A stretch of DNA of 64,000 nucleotides, taken from the NCBI GenBank assembly GCA_002503825.1, contig DASP01000005.1, positions 62,001-126,000 of the forward strand, read 5' to 3'. This DNA comes from Methanoregulaceae archaeon UBA467 (GTDB lineage Archaea; Halobacteriota; Methanomicrobia; Methanomicrobiales; Methanospirillaceae). Positions 27,915 to 37,377 of the stretch are shown here, one piece after another. Position 1 is the stretch's first letter; each line of letters opens with the position of its first letter. The notes under the pieces are model-generated. The model saw only the letters and a list, made by a program, of their open reading frames with translations. It did no database searches and had not been told where the DNA came from. The translations under genes and the position numbers were made by a program.

Positions 27915-28220
27915 AGAAACCGGTCCGGGTCATTTATTTTTGCCTGCCCGCTGTTTTGTATATGTGTATTGAAACTCAGATCTTTATGGAAGTACTGAGT
28001 AGTCACAGAATCCCCGCCGGGGCGCCCTTCGGGGGCGGCGACGTTCATCGTTTGGGTGTGTCCGAAGGCCGGGTATCTCCATGTATCACGCATGAATGAA
28101 AATGATTTAGTCCACAAATAATAGCCAGGAGCCTTTTTTTCTCTTTTTGAGTTTGGCAGGACCCCCATTTCTACCAAATTCCTGACGAAATATTGATACG
28201 AGCTCTTTAAAAATGCGGCT

Positions 28221-28268
28221 GGTATGAAAAAGTCCGGAAAATATTCGCCTGCCCTTCTTTTTCATGCT
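28221..28268 (+). repeat. Hairpin repeat, copy 1
   Basis: ggtatgaaaaag at 28221-28232 pairs with ctttttcatgct at 28257-28268 (one G-T type pair), with a 24-base loop. The same arms and similar loop recur at 32513-32560. Here it sits directly before repeat copy D. Confidence 0.65.
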
Positions 28269-28294
28269 CATCTATGAGCCGGAGTCTCATGGCA

Positions 28295-28450
28295 CGCTTT
28301 ATTGAAACCCTTCCGGTGCTCTCACTATTCCTCTTTCGCCGCACTCCACTTCGGGACACTCCCGGGGCCGATGCCCCGCCGTAGGTGTGTGCCCCCATAC
28401 TGCAATAGGGACCGTGGCTCAGGCGCTTCTGGAAAAACAAGGCTTTATCA
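28295..28450 (+). repeat. Interspersed structured repeat, copy D (short form)
   Basis: Starts with attgaaacccttccggtgct, continues through ctctttcgccgcactcc, gacactcccggggccgatgcc and caatagggaccgtggct, then loses similarity before the right-hand hairpin. The 5' half matches copies E and F best. Confidence 0.75.
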
Positions 28451-28462
28451 AAACAGTTCCCG

Positions 28463-28711
28463 TTATTTGAGTAATTCCAGACGAATTATTGACAGCCGGG
28501 GCTGTCGTTTCGCTCTGTAACCGCGGTCCTTCTCCCACACTTCACGAACGGCCGGATACTCCCGCCTAAATACAGCCAGTATCATCCTTACCAGGCACTT
28601 TGATGCGGGTGTGGAAACGGGAAAAAACACCTGAATAATGCCTCATTCATTGTTAGGGACGCGATAAATCCTATTCCCGCATTCCACGACGATCCGGTCG
28701 ATACACTCCAT
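28463..28711 (-). pseudogene. Possible remnant of an unidentified gene
   Basis: One minus-strand frame reads MECIDRIVVECGNRIYRVP, then a TGA, then FFPVSTPASKCLVRMILAVF and RREYPAVREVWEKDRGYRAK before TAA. The amphipathic, charged second part looks protein-like, but no start serves it and no family is recognised. The surrounding gap (27915-29043, 1.1 kb) holds otherwise only repeats. It could be chance. Confidence 0.25.
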
Positions 28712-29043
28712 GATGCTATACACTAGCGGACCAGGCTTTTGACACCGGGATTACGTTCCGGTACCCTGAGATAACGATGAAACCCAGACTGCCATGTCAG
28801 GAAAACCTTCTGCCAGATAATCCCGGTCCCATTTATCTGTTCATCCACTGCATCAACAGGTCCCGGAATCACGGTCCATGCAGGTTTAACCGTATATCGC
28901 GGGTGGTTACGGGTAAATATACAATTATCTGCGCTAAAAGTACTTTTGAAAGCCCTGATGCGCTCTGTTTTATTTTAAATGTCCATTTGATCCACCAGTC
29001 ACGGCCAGAACGCTCTTATTTTATGAGGTACTAACTCTCGGTC

Positions 29044-29688
29044 ATGGTCGGGGATCTCATCAGTTTCAGCCTGCTTGCCTTTTCATCGGTGCTGATCGTT
29101 ATCAATCCCCTCGCTGCAACCCTTATATTTTTCTCGCTCACCTCAGAGGAGGATTCAGCCCGCAGGCATATTATCGCCAGGGATGCCTGCAGGTATGCCC
29201 TGGTCATTCTCCTTGTCTTTGCCATCGTCGGCGGTGTCATCCTGCAGCTCTTCGGGATCACGGTGGATGCATTCAGGATCGGCGGCGGGATCCTCCTCTT
29301 CGGCATCGGTATGGAGATGGTCTATGCAAAGACTTCACGTACAAAACTGACTGCTACCGAGAAGTACGAGAGCATGGATGCAGAGGACATTACCGTCACC
29401 CCGCTTGCCATACCAATGATTGCAGGTCCCGGGGCGATTACAACCGTCATTGTGCTGATGAACGAATCAGTGGGGATCGTCGTCCAGATGGCGGTGATAA
29501 TCTCATCGATTCTTATTACCATAATGCTCACTTACATGATGATGGTGAGATCCGAGGCCATTGTCAGCCGTATAGGCCAGAGGGAGTTCCGGGTCATCAA
29601 CCGCCTGATGGGAATGCTGCTTATTGCCATTGCCGTGCAGTTCGTAATAAACGGGCTCAAAATGGCATTCCCGATTCTGGGCGGGTAG
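29044..29688 (+). CDS. MarC family membrane protein
   Basis: 214 residues, six helices in the 3+3 arrangement of MarC/NAAT (VINPLAATLIFFSLTS near the start, LAIPMIAGPGAITTVIVLM in the middle). Some archaeal members transport small neutral amino acids; MarC itself is of unknown function. It is monocistronic and followed by a nitrilase on the same strand. Confidence 0.88.
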   Translation: MVGDLISFSLLAFSSVLIVINPLAATLIFFSLTSEEDSARRHIIARDACRYALVILLVFAIVGGVILQLFGITVDAFRIGGGILLFGIGMEMVYAKTSRTKLTATEKYESMDAEDITVTPLAIPMIAGPGAITTVIVLMNESVGIVVQMAVIISSILITIMLTYMMMVRSEAIVSRIGQREFRVINRLMGMLLIAIAVQFVINGLKMAFPILGG

Positions 29689-29750
29689 TGACCTGAAGAT
29701 CCGGCAGGGCCGGCCGATCGAAACAATGGTATGGTATCCGCACACCAAAG

Positions 29751-30593
29751 ATGCTGATGGTACTCATCTGCAGCGCCCAGGTTTCCCCAATATGGGAAGA
29801 TCCGGAAAAGACCATTACACATTCCGAACTTTTCGTCAGGCAGGCTTCGGAGGCAGGAGCAGAACTGGTCTGCTTTCCCGAGCAGTTTGCAACCGGCTGG
29901 GACCCGCTTTCGGGCAGGCATATCCAGGACCGGAACGGTCCCGTGGTCCGGGCGCTGCGCCGTTATGCAATGGATTACGGCCTTGCAGTCCTCGGGTCGT
30001 TCCGTGAAGCTTCTTATCCGCACCCCAGGAATACGTGCATAGTATTTGACAAACTGGGACGGGAGCTCGCACACTATTCCAAGTGCCACCTCTTTACGCC
30101 GGGCCGGGAAGACCAGGCGTATTCTGCAGGTGACACGCTCGGACTGTTTGAACTGGCAGGTGCCAGGTTTGGTATCGCGATCTGCTATGACCTGCGGTTT
30201 TCTCCGCTCTTTTCCGCCTATGCCCGTGCCGGAGCAGAAGCTGTCGTTGTTCCTGCGGCATGGCCGGCATCACGACGTTCCCACTGGGACCTTTTCATCC
30301 GTTCCCGTGCTGCCGAACACCAGTTATACGTCGCAGGGATCAACACAGCCGGCCAGACACCCGTCGACACCTACCGCGGCGGCTCGATGACCGCGGATCC
30401 AACAGGCGAGGTTATTGCCAGCCTCGGCGAAGGCGAAGGCCTCCTCGTATCCGACATACAGCCACAGATGGTTTCAGACGCCCGAAGGGCATTGCCCGTG
30501 CGAAAGGACCGGCGGCCCGGACTGTATCACCGCCTCAATACCCCTGCCGGAAAAGAGATATCATCCGGCGGGCCGGCTGACCCCGGAGTATAA
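29751..30593 (+). CDS. Carbon-nitrogen hydrolase (nitrilase superfamily)
   Basis: 280 residues. The catalytic triad is visible: E44 in FPEQF, K111 in YSKCHLF and C145 in AICYDLRF. Members hydrolyse omega-amides, carbamoyl groups or nitriles. The omega-amidase-like pattern (SRAAEHQLYVAGIN) suggests deaminated glutamine/asparagine or similar, but the substrate is not determined. The start could also be the ATG two codons downstream; no Shine-Dalgarno is evident. Confidence 0.88.
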   Translation: MLMVLICSAQVSPIWEDPEKTITHSELFVRQASEAGAELVCFPEQFATGWDPLSGRHIQDRNGPVVRALRRYAMDYGLAVLGSFREASYPHPRNTCIVFDKLGRELAHYSKCHLFTPGREDQAYSAGDTLGLFELAGARFGIAICYDLRFSPLFSAYARAGAEAVVVPAAWPASRRSHWDLFIRSRAAEHQLYVAGINTAGQTPVDTYRGGSMTADPTGEVIASLGEGEGLLVSDIQPQMVSDARRALPVRKDRRPGLYHRLNTPAGKEISSGGPADPGV

Positions 30594-30677
30594 TACCATT
30601 CTCCTTTCCGACCGCCTAATCCAACCTGTCCGGCGACATGCATTGCTATATTTACCCGTAAAAACCAAATTCTATAC

Positions 30678-31883
30678 ATGTACCATCTCGTGTGCGTCCA
30701 TTGTGGAGCGAAATTTCCACCCGGCGAGATTATCTATAACTGCTCAAGGTGCGGCCATCTTCTTGCAGTCCAATATGACCTCGATTCAATATCAGCAGAC
30801 CGTAGTGAGTGGAACAAGCGTCCCCTTTCGGTATGGAGATACCGCGAGATCCTTCCGGTTACCATCGAACCGGTGACCATGCAGGAAGGTGGGACTCCCC
30901 TCTACCATTTAAAGAGGCTCGGGCAGGAGATGGGAATAAAAGAGCTCTATGCCAAGCACGAGGGAATGAATCCTTCAGGGTCATTCAAGGACCGGGGAAT
31001 GACCGTCGGGGTAAGCATGGCACTGCAGCTGAAGATGACCAGTGTCGCATGCGCAAGTACGGGGAATACATCTGCGAGCCTTGCGGTCTATGCAGCAAAG
31101 GCAGGAATCCCGGCGGTTGTCCTGCTGCCGGCCGGCAAGGTTGCAATGGGTAAAGTTGCACAGGCACTGATGCACGGGGCACGCGTCATATCAATACGTG
31201 GCAATTTTGACCGGGCGCTTGAGATGGTCCACGAGTTGTGCATCTCGCACGGGCTCTACCTTCTCAACTCGGTCAACCCGTTCAGGCTCGAGGGGCAGAA
31301 GACCATCGGGTTTGAGGCAATTGATCAGCTCGGGTGCGTACCTGACAGGATTGTCCTTCCGGTCGGGAATGCCGGCAATATCTCTGCAGTCCATAAGGGC
31401 CTGCTCGAACTTGAAGCGCTTGGCTTTATCGACCGCCTCCCGATGATGACCGGCATCCAGGCATCAGGGTCAGACCCGGTTGTCAGGGCGATCCATGACG
31501 GCCTGCCTGAAGTGATCCCTGAGAAGAACCCTGAGACCATTGCAACCGCTATCCGGATCGGTGCGCCGGTGAATGCCGAAAAGGCCCTGACTGCCATCCG
31601 TGCGACAGGCGGAACTGCCGCATCGGTGACAGACGACGAGATCCTGCAGATGCAACGCGATCTTGCAAGAAAAGAAGGCATCGGTGTCGAACCCGCCTCG
31701 GCGGCATCTGTCGCAGGTGTTCGGAAACTCGTTGAACTGGGCGAAATCGACCGTGACGAACGCATCGTATGCGTGGTGACCGGTCACCTGCTGAAAGATC
31801 CGGAAACAGTGATCAGGCAATGCGATCCACCCTTCGAGATAGATGCAGATGTGCAGTCATTGCTCTCTGCATTGCATCTCTGA
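30678..31883 (+). CDS. thrC: Threonine synthase
   Basis: 401 residues, PLP fold-type II. An N-terminal zinc ribbon (C6, C9, C22, C25) is followed by the Schiff-base lysine K104 in NPSGSFKDRGM, and by GNAGNISAV. It converts O-phosphohomoserine to threonine. The downstream DUF5803-like gene begins inside its last 64 bases. Confidence 0.94.
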   Translation: MYHLVCVHCGAKFPPGEIIYNCSRCGHLLAVQYDLDSISADRSEWNKRPLSVWRYREILPVTIEPVTMQEGGTPLYHLKRLGQEMGIKELYAKHEGMNPSGSFKDRGMTVGVSMALQLKMTSVACASTGNTSASLAVYAAKAGIPAVVLLPAGKVAMGKVAQALMHGARVISIRGNFDRALEMVHELCISHGLYLLNSVNPFRLEGQKTIGFEAIDQLGCVPDRIVLPVGNAGNISAVHKGLLELEALGFIDRLPMMTGIQASGSDPVVRAIHDGLPEVIPEKNPETIATAIRIGAPVNAEKALTAIRATGGTAASVTDDEILQMQRDLARKEGIGVEPASAASVAGVRKLVELGEIDRDERIVCVVTGHLLKDPETVIRQCDPPFEIDADVQSLLSALHL

Positions 31884-32437
31884 TACTGGCCATGCCCGTC
31901 ACAGGGCTCATGGCAAACTACTGGATTTCCCAAAACGGCACCGCCTACCGGGGGGTAATAGAACTGCGGGACGCGGACAGGTACGATTTCTTCGAAACGG
32001 GAGTGCTTGGTGAACGGATACCGGTAAACCCGGAAAATGTAAAGTTATCAGGGAGCTGTTCACCCTGCACATTCAACTGGAGCGGGACCTCAACAATCCT
32101 TTTTCCGAATGGGAATTACACACTCTCGTATAATGCCCCGATCCGGGAGAACCACTTTACCGCCCAGTTTGAGGAGCCCTACCAGGTCTGGATCGAGCTC
32201 CAGCAGGGCATCGACATACGCAATCCGCTCCTCGGGGCGATGAACCCAGGCGCAGAGGTCAGGGAAGGCGTGAACGATTCGGTTATTATCAGGTGGAATT
32301 CAACGCGGCAGGTCGATATCAGGTATTACGACAAGGCACGGGAGGACCTGCTGTACCTTTTTGCCAATTTCTGGATCGTTATTGCGGTGGTAATGCTCCT
32401 CCCATTCCTGCTGACACGAAGAAGAAAAATAAAGTAG
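31820..32437 (+). CDS. DUF5803-like membrane-anchored protein
   Basis: About 205 residues. An N-terminal hydrophobic segment (residues 10-30) serves as signal or anchor. An extracytoplasmic beta-rich domain with CSPC near residue 78 follows, then a second helix near 178-198 and a basic RRRKIK tail. It resembles the DUF5803 family of archaea, of unknown function. I chose ATG 31820, which overlaps thrC by 64 bp; longer forms lie wholly inside thrC. Confidence 0.7.
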   Translation: MRSTLRDRCRCAVIALCIASLILAMPVTGLMANYWISQNGTAYRGVIELRDADRYDFFETGVLGERIPVNPENVKLSGSCSPCTFNWSGTSTILFPNGNYTLSYNAPIRENHFTAQFEEPYQVWIELQQGIDIRNPLLGAMNPGAEVREGVNDSVIIRWNSTRQVDIRYYDKAREDLLYLFANFWIVIAVVMLLPFLLTRRRKIK

Positions 32438-32512
32438 GTTAATATCACCACACCCCGGAGTCTGCCGTTGTTTTACTCAGGGCAGCGGCGCACTCCTTTT
32501 CATTTCTGAGCC

Positions 32513-32560
32513 GGCATGAAAAAGTCAGGTTAATATTTTCCTGCCCTCCTTTTTCATGCC
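32513..32560 (+). repeat. Hairpin repeat, copy 2
   Basis: A perfect 12-bp inverted repeat, ggcatgaaaaag (32513-32524) with ctttttcatgcc (32549-32560), plus an inner cagg/cctg stem. The flanks (catctgtggt...gctctgttgaaac) also align with copy 1 at 28221, so the repeat unit is about 100 bp. Confidence 0.7.
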
Positions 32561-32699
32561 CATCTGTGGTGCCTGGAAGGCTCATAGCGCGCTCTGTTGA
32601 AACGGACCTGAACCAGTAAGGTTCACTCCGGAACCATGAAAATGTCCATTCAAAATCTCGTTATATTGGGAATTATTTCCCCATTTTCATTCGAAATCC

Positions 32700-32965
32700 T
32701 CATCTCGATAACCCCTGTTCGATCCGTTTCTCTGACAGTAGGGGTTGCACCACTCCCTGCCCCGCCCCGCTGCGGGATGGTCTGTCGGCAGGGTTGATCG
32801 GGATCCGGTTATTTTTAAAAGAACGAAGCACGGGCCCGGTCGCATTGCGGGGGCGCACACATATCATCATTTGGGCATCAGCCCCGGGAATGTCGCGATT
32901 AAAAATGCGGCGAAAGAGGAATAGCGAGAGCGCGGGGAAGGTTTCAACAGAGCCTGGTTTTGATA
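32700..32965 (-). repeat. Interspersed structured repeat, copy E (long form, inverted)
   Basis: Read on the minus strand it aligns with copy F along about 250 bp: ctctgttgaaac, ctcgctattcctctttcgcc, cccggggctgatgcc, gggcccgtgctt, ttaaaaataac, cccgcagcggggcggggcag, gtgcaaccc and gtcagagaaacgga. This shows the full extent of the unit. The remaining parts of the gap (32438-32996) contain only this and the hairpin repeat. Confidence 0.8.
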
Positions 32966-32996
32966 ACCACATGGTTCCCTGAAACCGGGAACCGGG

Positions 32997-33410
32997 TTAT
33001 CCCGAATGTGTGCTGCTGATGACCCGGTCAAGAAGTTCCTTCATTTCCTGTATCTTATAGGGTTTTGGCATGACGGCGACAAACCCGTACTTCCGGTAAT
33101 CGGAAATGACGGGATCCGACGAAAGTCCGCTGGATACGATGCCCTTAACACTGGGATCTATTGATTTAAGAGCTGTTATCGTCTCGAGTCCCCCGGGGCC
33201 GCCCTTTATGGTGAGGTCAATGATGACTGCATCGAACCGGCCGCCGGTATCTTTCGTCTTTTTATAGAGGTCGACCGCTTCATTGCCGTCAGAGGCGAGA
33301 CCGACGGAGTACCCGAGGTATTGGAGTATATCATGCGCAATTTCACGAATCCCCTCCTCGTCATCCATCACAAGAACATTTCCCTTCCAGGATTTGTCAT
33401 CATTGTTCAT
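32997..33410 (-). CDS. Stand-alone response regulator receiver domain
   Basis: 137 residues, CheY-like: the acidic pair D16-D17 (VMDDEEG), phosphoacceptor D65 (VIIDLTIKG), and the conserved Lys in MPKPYK. There is no output domain, so it probably relays phosphate or acts by protein contact. No histidine kinase is adjacent. Confidence 0.9.
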   Translation of the reverse strand: MNNDDKSWKGNVLVMDDEEGIREIAHDILQYLGYSVGLASDGNEAVDLYKKTKDTGGRFDAVIIDLTIKGGPGGLETITALKSIDPSVKGIVSSGLSSDPVISDYRKYGFVAVMPKPYKIQEMKELLDRVISSTHSG

Positions 33411-33569
33411 GCCATATGCCCCACATTCTGTTGATATATATTATAAAATGACGGCGATAAAGTTGTTCCGGCATTCATGAGTTCAGAGAATTTCAGCCTG
33501 CAGGATATTTGCCACTAACCCGTCTGAAATAAAAAAAGAGGGTGAGGATTACCGGGTTTGATTATGTGG

Positions 33570-34466
33570 TCAGTCCTTTTTCAGTTTGATATCAATGCCG
33601 TATTTTTCTGCATTGCGGTCTGCGATAGCCTGGATTTTTGCAATTTCCGTGTCATTTCTCACGGGCCTGAACAGGTGCCTGAACCTCTTCTGGGTCTTTA
33701 AGTATTCCTCGACCGGCTTTCGGACGACTTTTTTGACCTTCGTTACTTCACCCTGTTCCATTTCATAATTTACCCACAGGCCGGTTTCAACTGCCAGTTT
33801 TCCGATTTCCATTGTTTTTTCTGCTTCAAATCCCCATCCGGTGCAGCATGGGGCGTGGATCTGGATATAACAGGGCCCGGGGGTGTCGAGTGCTTTTTTC
33901 ACTTTTTTCCTGATATCGGCCGGGTACGCGATGGTCGCGGTTGCCACGTACGGTGCACCGTGTGCTGCAAGGATCTTCGGCATATCCTTCTTTGGCAGCG
34001 GGTTGCCAGTTGCACATTTACCAGCAGGACTTGTCGTTGTGCTGGCATCGTAGGGTGTCGCCCCTGAACGCTGGATGCCGGTGTTCATGTAGGCTTCATT
34101 GTCATAGCAGATATAGGTGAAATCGTGTCCGCGTTCAAATGCTCCGCTGATACATATCATCCCGATATCAAATGTTGCACCATCACCGCCGATCGCGATC
34201 ACCTTCTCCTTTCTCCCCTGCTTTTTGAGGGCCGCCACAATCCCCGAAGCCACTGCCGAGTTATTCTCAAAGAGCGAGTGTATCCATGGCACTTTCCATG
34301 CCGTTTCAGGGTAAGGTGTCGAGAACACTTCCATGCAGCCGGTCGATGAGACTACGATGGTATCCTCACCTGCGGCGTCGAGAATCAGGCGTGACACGAG
34401 CGCTGCGCCACAGCCTCCACAGGCGCGGTGGCCGCAATCGAAGAGATCACAGGTCTGGCCTGCCAT
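33570..34466 (-). CDS. porB: Pyruvate:ferredoxin oxidoreductase beta subunit
   Basis: 298 residues. The Cys cluster CGGCG near the N-terminus and the TPP-binding GGDGATFDIGM ... NEAYMNTG identify the beta subunit of pyruvate/2-ketoacid:ferredoxin oxidoreductase. The enzyme makes pyruvate from acetyl-CoA, CO2 and reduced ferredoxin in autotrophic methanogens. It is the last gene of porCDAB on this strand; its ATG overlaps the porA stop (TAATG). Confidence 0.95.
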   Translation of the reverse strand: MAGQTCDLFDCGHRACGGCGAALVSRLILDAAGEDTIVVSSTGCMEVFSTPYPETAWKVPWIHSLFENNSAVASGIVAALKKQGRKEKVIAIGGDGATFDIGMICISGAFERGHDFTYICYDNEAYMNTGIQRSGATPYDASTTTSPAGKCATGNPLPKKDMPKILAAHGAPYVATATIAYPADIRKKVKKALDTPGPCYIQIHAPCCTGWGFEAEKTMEIGKLAVETGLWVNYEMEQGEVTKVKKVVRKPVEEYLKTQKRFRHLFRPVRNDTEIAKIQAIADRNAEKYGIDIKLKKD

Positions 34467-35620
34467 TAGAGCACCTCCGTCCGGAGTCCATAGAATAAAT
34501 CACCAATTCCAGCCTCTGCATTTGATACCACTTCCCTGATATCCTTTCTGCGCACGTCCCTTCCGCCGAGTGCTATGATATAATCGAGCACCGGTACCTG
34601 GGAGCCGTATAGTGCATCTTTTATTTCGAGTGCAACTGCACCCTTTGCACCGAGAGAGATATTTTTGTCGAGCACTGCAACTCTTGATACTCCTGACAGT
34701 GCTGATTTCACCTCTGCCGACGGGAATGGCCGGAACGTCCTGATCTTTAACAGGCCGACTTTTTTCCCTGCGTCCCTCATCTCGTCGATGGCGTCTTTTA
34801 CCGTGCCGCAGATGGAGCCCATGGCGACGATTGCCGTATCGGCATCGTCAAGCCTGTATTCCTCGACCGGTGACCGGTAATCACGTCCGAACATCTCGAA
34901 GAATTCCTTCCCTGCCTTTTCAAAGACAGCAGCGGACCGTTTCATGGCCTGGTCTATCTCGTACCTGAACTCGAGGTAATAATCGGGTGTTGCATACATT
35001 CCGAAACTGATCGGGTCCCTGCAGTCCAGTTTCTGGTACGGTTTGAAGGCGGGGAGATACCTGTCTGCCTGCTCCTGCGTGATCATGTCGACAGGCTCGT
35101 AGGTATGGGAGAGGATAAATCCGTCAAAGCAGACAAATGCCGGGAGCAGGATATTGTGGTCCTCGGCGACTTTGTATGCGATGTAGTGGAGGTCGGTCGC
35201 CTCCTGGTTGTCCTCGGCATAATACTGGAGCCAGCCCGAATCACGAAGCGATATCGAATCCTGCTGGTCGTTCCAGATGCTTAACGGCGCACCGAGCGAA
35301 CGGTTCACGATGGACATAACGATCGGCAGCCTCATCCCGGCGACATTATAGCAGACTTCAAACATCAGTGCGAGGCCCTGCGAGGTTGTCGCCGAATAGA
35401 CGCGTGAGCCTGCAGCACTTGCTCCAAGACATGCTGAAAGTGCAGAAAATTCGCTTTCCACCGTGATGTACTCGCAGTCGAGACTGCAGTCGGCGACCAT
35501 GTCTGCCAGCGCCTCCACGATGTGAGTCTGCGGGGTAATCGGGTAGGCTGCAATGACCTCTGGCCGGCACTGTTTGACCGCTTCTGCCACGGCATGGGAC
35601 CCTTCCATAATTTCCATCAT
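34466..35620 (-). CDS. porA: Pyruvate:ferredoxin oxidoreductase alpha subunit
   Basis: 384 residues. AYPITPQTHIVEAL and ESEFSALSACLGASAAGSR are the PFOR alpha-chain pyrimidine-binding landmarks, and a C-terminal transketolase-C-like domain follows (FRPFPSAEV). It partners PorB, C and D in the cytoplasm. Starts 1 bp after porD. Confidence 0.95.
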   Translation of the reverse strand: MMEIMEGSHAVAEAVKQCRPEVIAAYPITPQTHIVEALADMVADCSLDCEYITVESEFSALSACLGASAAGSRVYSATTSQGLALMFEVCYNVAGMRLPIVMSIVNRSLGAPLSIWNDQQDSISLRDSGWLQYYAEDNQEATDLHYIAYKVAEDHNILLPAFVCFDGFILSHTYEPVDMITQEQADRYLPAFKPYQKLDCRDPISFGMYATPDYYLEFRYEIDQAMKRSAAVFEKAGKEFFEMFGRDYRSPVEEYRLDDADTAIVAMGSICGTVKDAIDEMRDAGKKVGLLKIRTFRPFPSAEVKSALSGVSRVAVLDKNISLGAKGAVALEIKDALYGSQVPVLDYIIALGGRDVRRKDIREVVSNAEAGIGDLFYGLRTEVL

Positions 35621-35621
35621 G

Positions 35622-35882
35622 TTATTTCTCCTCCTGTTTCATCGTGATCGCATCTGACGGGCACTCTTCGGCACAGATCCCGCATCCCTTGCAGTAGTCA
35701 TAATCAGGAACGGGAAGTCCCTCTTCATCGTCCCTGATGCACCCCTCAGGACAGATGGTGGAACATAACCCGCACCGTGAACACTTCTCATGGTCGAATT
35801 CGGGTTTGAACACCCTCCAGGAACCGGTTTTATTATCCCGCGCCTTTCCCGGCCGTGCAGAACAACCGACACCAAGCGCCAT
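35622..35882 (-). CDS. porD: Pyruvate:ferredoxin oxidoreductase delta subunit (2x[4Fe-4S] ferredoxin)
   Basis: 86 residues. Two ferredoxin clusters, CSRCGLCSTIC...C and CKGCGICAEEC...P. ATG 35882 starts 1 bp after the porC stop. The longer frame to 36002 lies inside porC and is not needed. It carries electrons between the TPP subunits and external ferredoxin. Confidence 0.95.
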   Translation of the reverse strand: MALGVGCSARPGKARDNKTGSWRVFKPEFDHEKCSRCGLCSTICPEGCIRDDEEGLPVPDYDYCKGCGICAEECPSDAITMKQEEK

Positions 35883-35883
35883 A

Positions 35884-36426
35884 TCAGGACGCCTCCCTGA
35901 CCATTGCATATGCTTTCCGGGCTGCATTGACATTTTTGTCTGCCATATCACCGTGGAAGCGGTGCCTGAGTGCATTTTCAAGCGCCTTGATCTCAATCTC
36001 ACCGCTTGCTGCTGCGAATGCTCCCATCAGCGTCGTATTCGTAATTGGAACGCCAAGGACTTCAAGCGCGATTGAGGTCGCATCGATCGTGATCACCCTG
36101 ACGCCTTCGGGAACAGGGAAGTTCATTTCCTTTTCGGTATTGACTATCACGATCCCTCCGGCTTTGACTCCCTGGAATACGTTGACGTCGCGGATCAGGG
36201 TGCTGTCCTGCACGATGATATAATCAGGTTCGTAGACCTGGCTTCGCAGGCGAATTTTTTTGTTATCGAACCGTACAAACGCCTGTACGGGTGCACCCCT
36301 GCGCTCAACGCCAAATGCAGGAAAAGCCTGTGCATAGACACCACCTTCAAAAGCAGCGACTGCAATAAGTTCGGCAGCAGTGACCGACCCCTGCCCGCCT
36401 CTGCCATGAATACGTAACTCTTTCAA
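35884..36426 (-). CDS. porC: Pyruvate:ferredoxin oxidoreductase gamma subunit
   Basis: 180 residues. RIHGRGGQGSVTAAELIA at the start is the gamma-chain signature, and AFPAFGVERRGAPVQAFVR follows. First gene of the minus-strand porCDAB operon, the order typical of methanogens. A 42-bp gap separates it from the mmp12 stop, so mmp12 could be in the same transcript. Confidence 0.95.
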   Translation of the reverse strand: MKELRIHGRGGQGSVTAAELIAVAAFEGGVYAQAFPAFGVERRGAPVQAFVRFDNKKIRLRSQVYEPDYIIVQDSTLIRDVNVFQGVKAGGIVIVNTEKEMNFPVPEGVRVITIDATSIALEVLGVPITNTTLMGAFAAASGEIEIKALENALRHRFHGDMADKNVNAARKAYAMVREAS

Positions 36427-36468
36427 AGAAATCCCTGTAGTAATTTTACATGATTAATAAATATAAAT

Positions 36469-37341
36469 TTACATTTCGACGCTGAGTCCCAGGATCTCGT
36501 GTCGCCCCGAGAAGACTTCCCGTGCAATCCGTGCGATACCGCGGGACGCACACCACTCGTCGTATATGGCAACGTCTCTTCCCAGCAGCGACCGGACCTC
36601 GGGGCCGATAACAGGTGCGAGCGATCCTGCAAGTGCCACCCGTGCACCAGGGTTGAGGAGGAGAAGTGCCGCGCACTCCATGGCCGAGAAGAGTGCCACG
36701 GTCCGCGCCTGCTCGGGTCCGGGCATGGTATACCTGACGCCTGCATGCAGGAACGCTTCATTTGCAGTCGATGACCCGCGGTCAATCCTGCGTATCGCGT
36801 CCACGTCGAGGGCCCCGTGCTCCATCCCGGGTGCAAAGATGCACGCATCGAGCGCCCCGAAAAGTTTCCCGTCTTTGATAAGGATTGTCACCGTGTTTGA
36901 ACTCGCGTCCGAGACCACCACGTCGCCACCAAGGTCGTGGCAGACCTCGAAGGCAATCCCCACTTTTTCCGGGCTTGCCTGGTGCGAATATGCCTTGAAC
37001 CTGGCATCCGTGGGAGAACCGCGGTGAATCCCGGGGATCACAACCGCGGGTATCCCGCTCTCAAGGATCTGGTCAAAAACCCTGGTCCCGCCACCCGTAT
37101 GTTTCCCGGCCCCTTCCCTGCTCACCAGTCCCCGGTTGATGACACGGCTTACAGGGGTGATGCTGCTGAAATTGTCGCCCATTGAATAGGTAAGGGCAAT
37201 CCCCTCGATTTCATCAAGCGGACAGAGCCGCCCGAGGTCCTGGTAGCAGAAGTGAACGGCATCAGACCGCGGTATTTTGAACTGGTCGCGATCGGATGCG
37301 AACCTCATCGATGTCGTACCGTGATCAATCCCGATGAACAT
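36469..37341 (-). CDS. Methanogenesis marker protein 12 (ASKHA-fold)
   Basis: 290 residues. FIGIDHGTTSMRFA is the phosphate-1 loop of the actin/hexokinase (ASKHA) fold, with VVSDASSNTV as the second. It matches the methanogenesis marker 12 family (TIGR03281), found essentially only in methanogens and of unproven function. This is a strong taxonomic indicator. Upstream of porC on the same strand. Confidence 0.9.
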   Translation of the reverse strand: MFIGIDHGTTSMRFASDRDQFKIPRSDAVHFCYQDLGRLCPLDEIEGIALTYSMGDNFSSITPVSRVINRGLVSREGAGKHTGGGTRVFDQILESGIPAVVIPGIHRGSPTDARFKAYSHQASPEKVGIAFEVCHDLGGDVVVSDASSNTVTILIKDGKLFGALDACIFAPGMEHGALDVDAIRRIDRGSSTANEAFLHAGVRYTMPGPEQARTVALFSAMECAALLLLNPGARVALAGSLAPVIGPEVRSLLGRDVAIYDEWCASRGIARIAREVFSGRHEILGLSVEM

Positions 37342-37377
37342 AGCTGTTATCCTTTAGCATGGGATACATATTAGGTT

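Larger units (their letters stand above)
28176..28494. repeat. Flanking 20-bp imperfect direct repeat
   Basis: aattcctgacgaaatattga near 28178 recurs as aattccagacgaattattga near 28472 (18 of 20 match). They bracket the hairpin repeat and interspersed repeat copy D, as if that block were an insertion with a long target duplication. A short ancient duplication is the alternative. Confidence 0.5.

Noticed and set aside
28005..28085. GC-rich stretch (ccccgccggggcgcccttcgg) considered as another copy of the structured repeat or a CRISPR fragment
   Set aside because: It does not share the ordered blocks of the family, and no repeated spacing is present.
28777..29034. 85-codon plus-strand frame before MarC
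   Set aside because: No Shine-Dalgarno, Cys/Asn-rich unnatural composition and no recognisable family; treated as non-coding.
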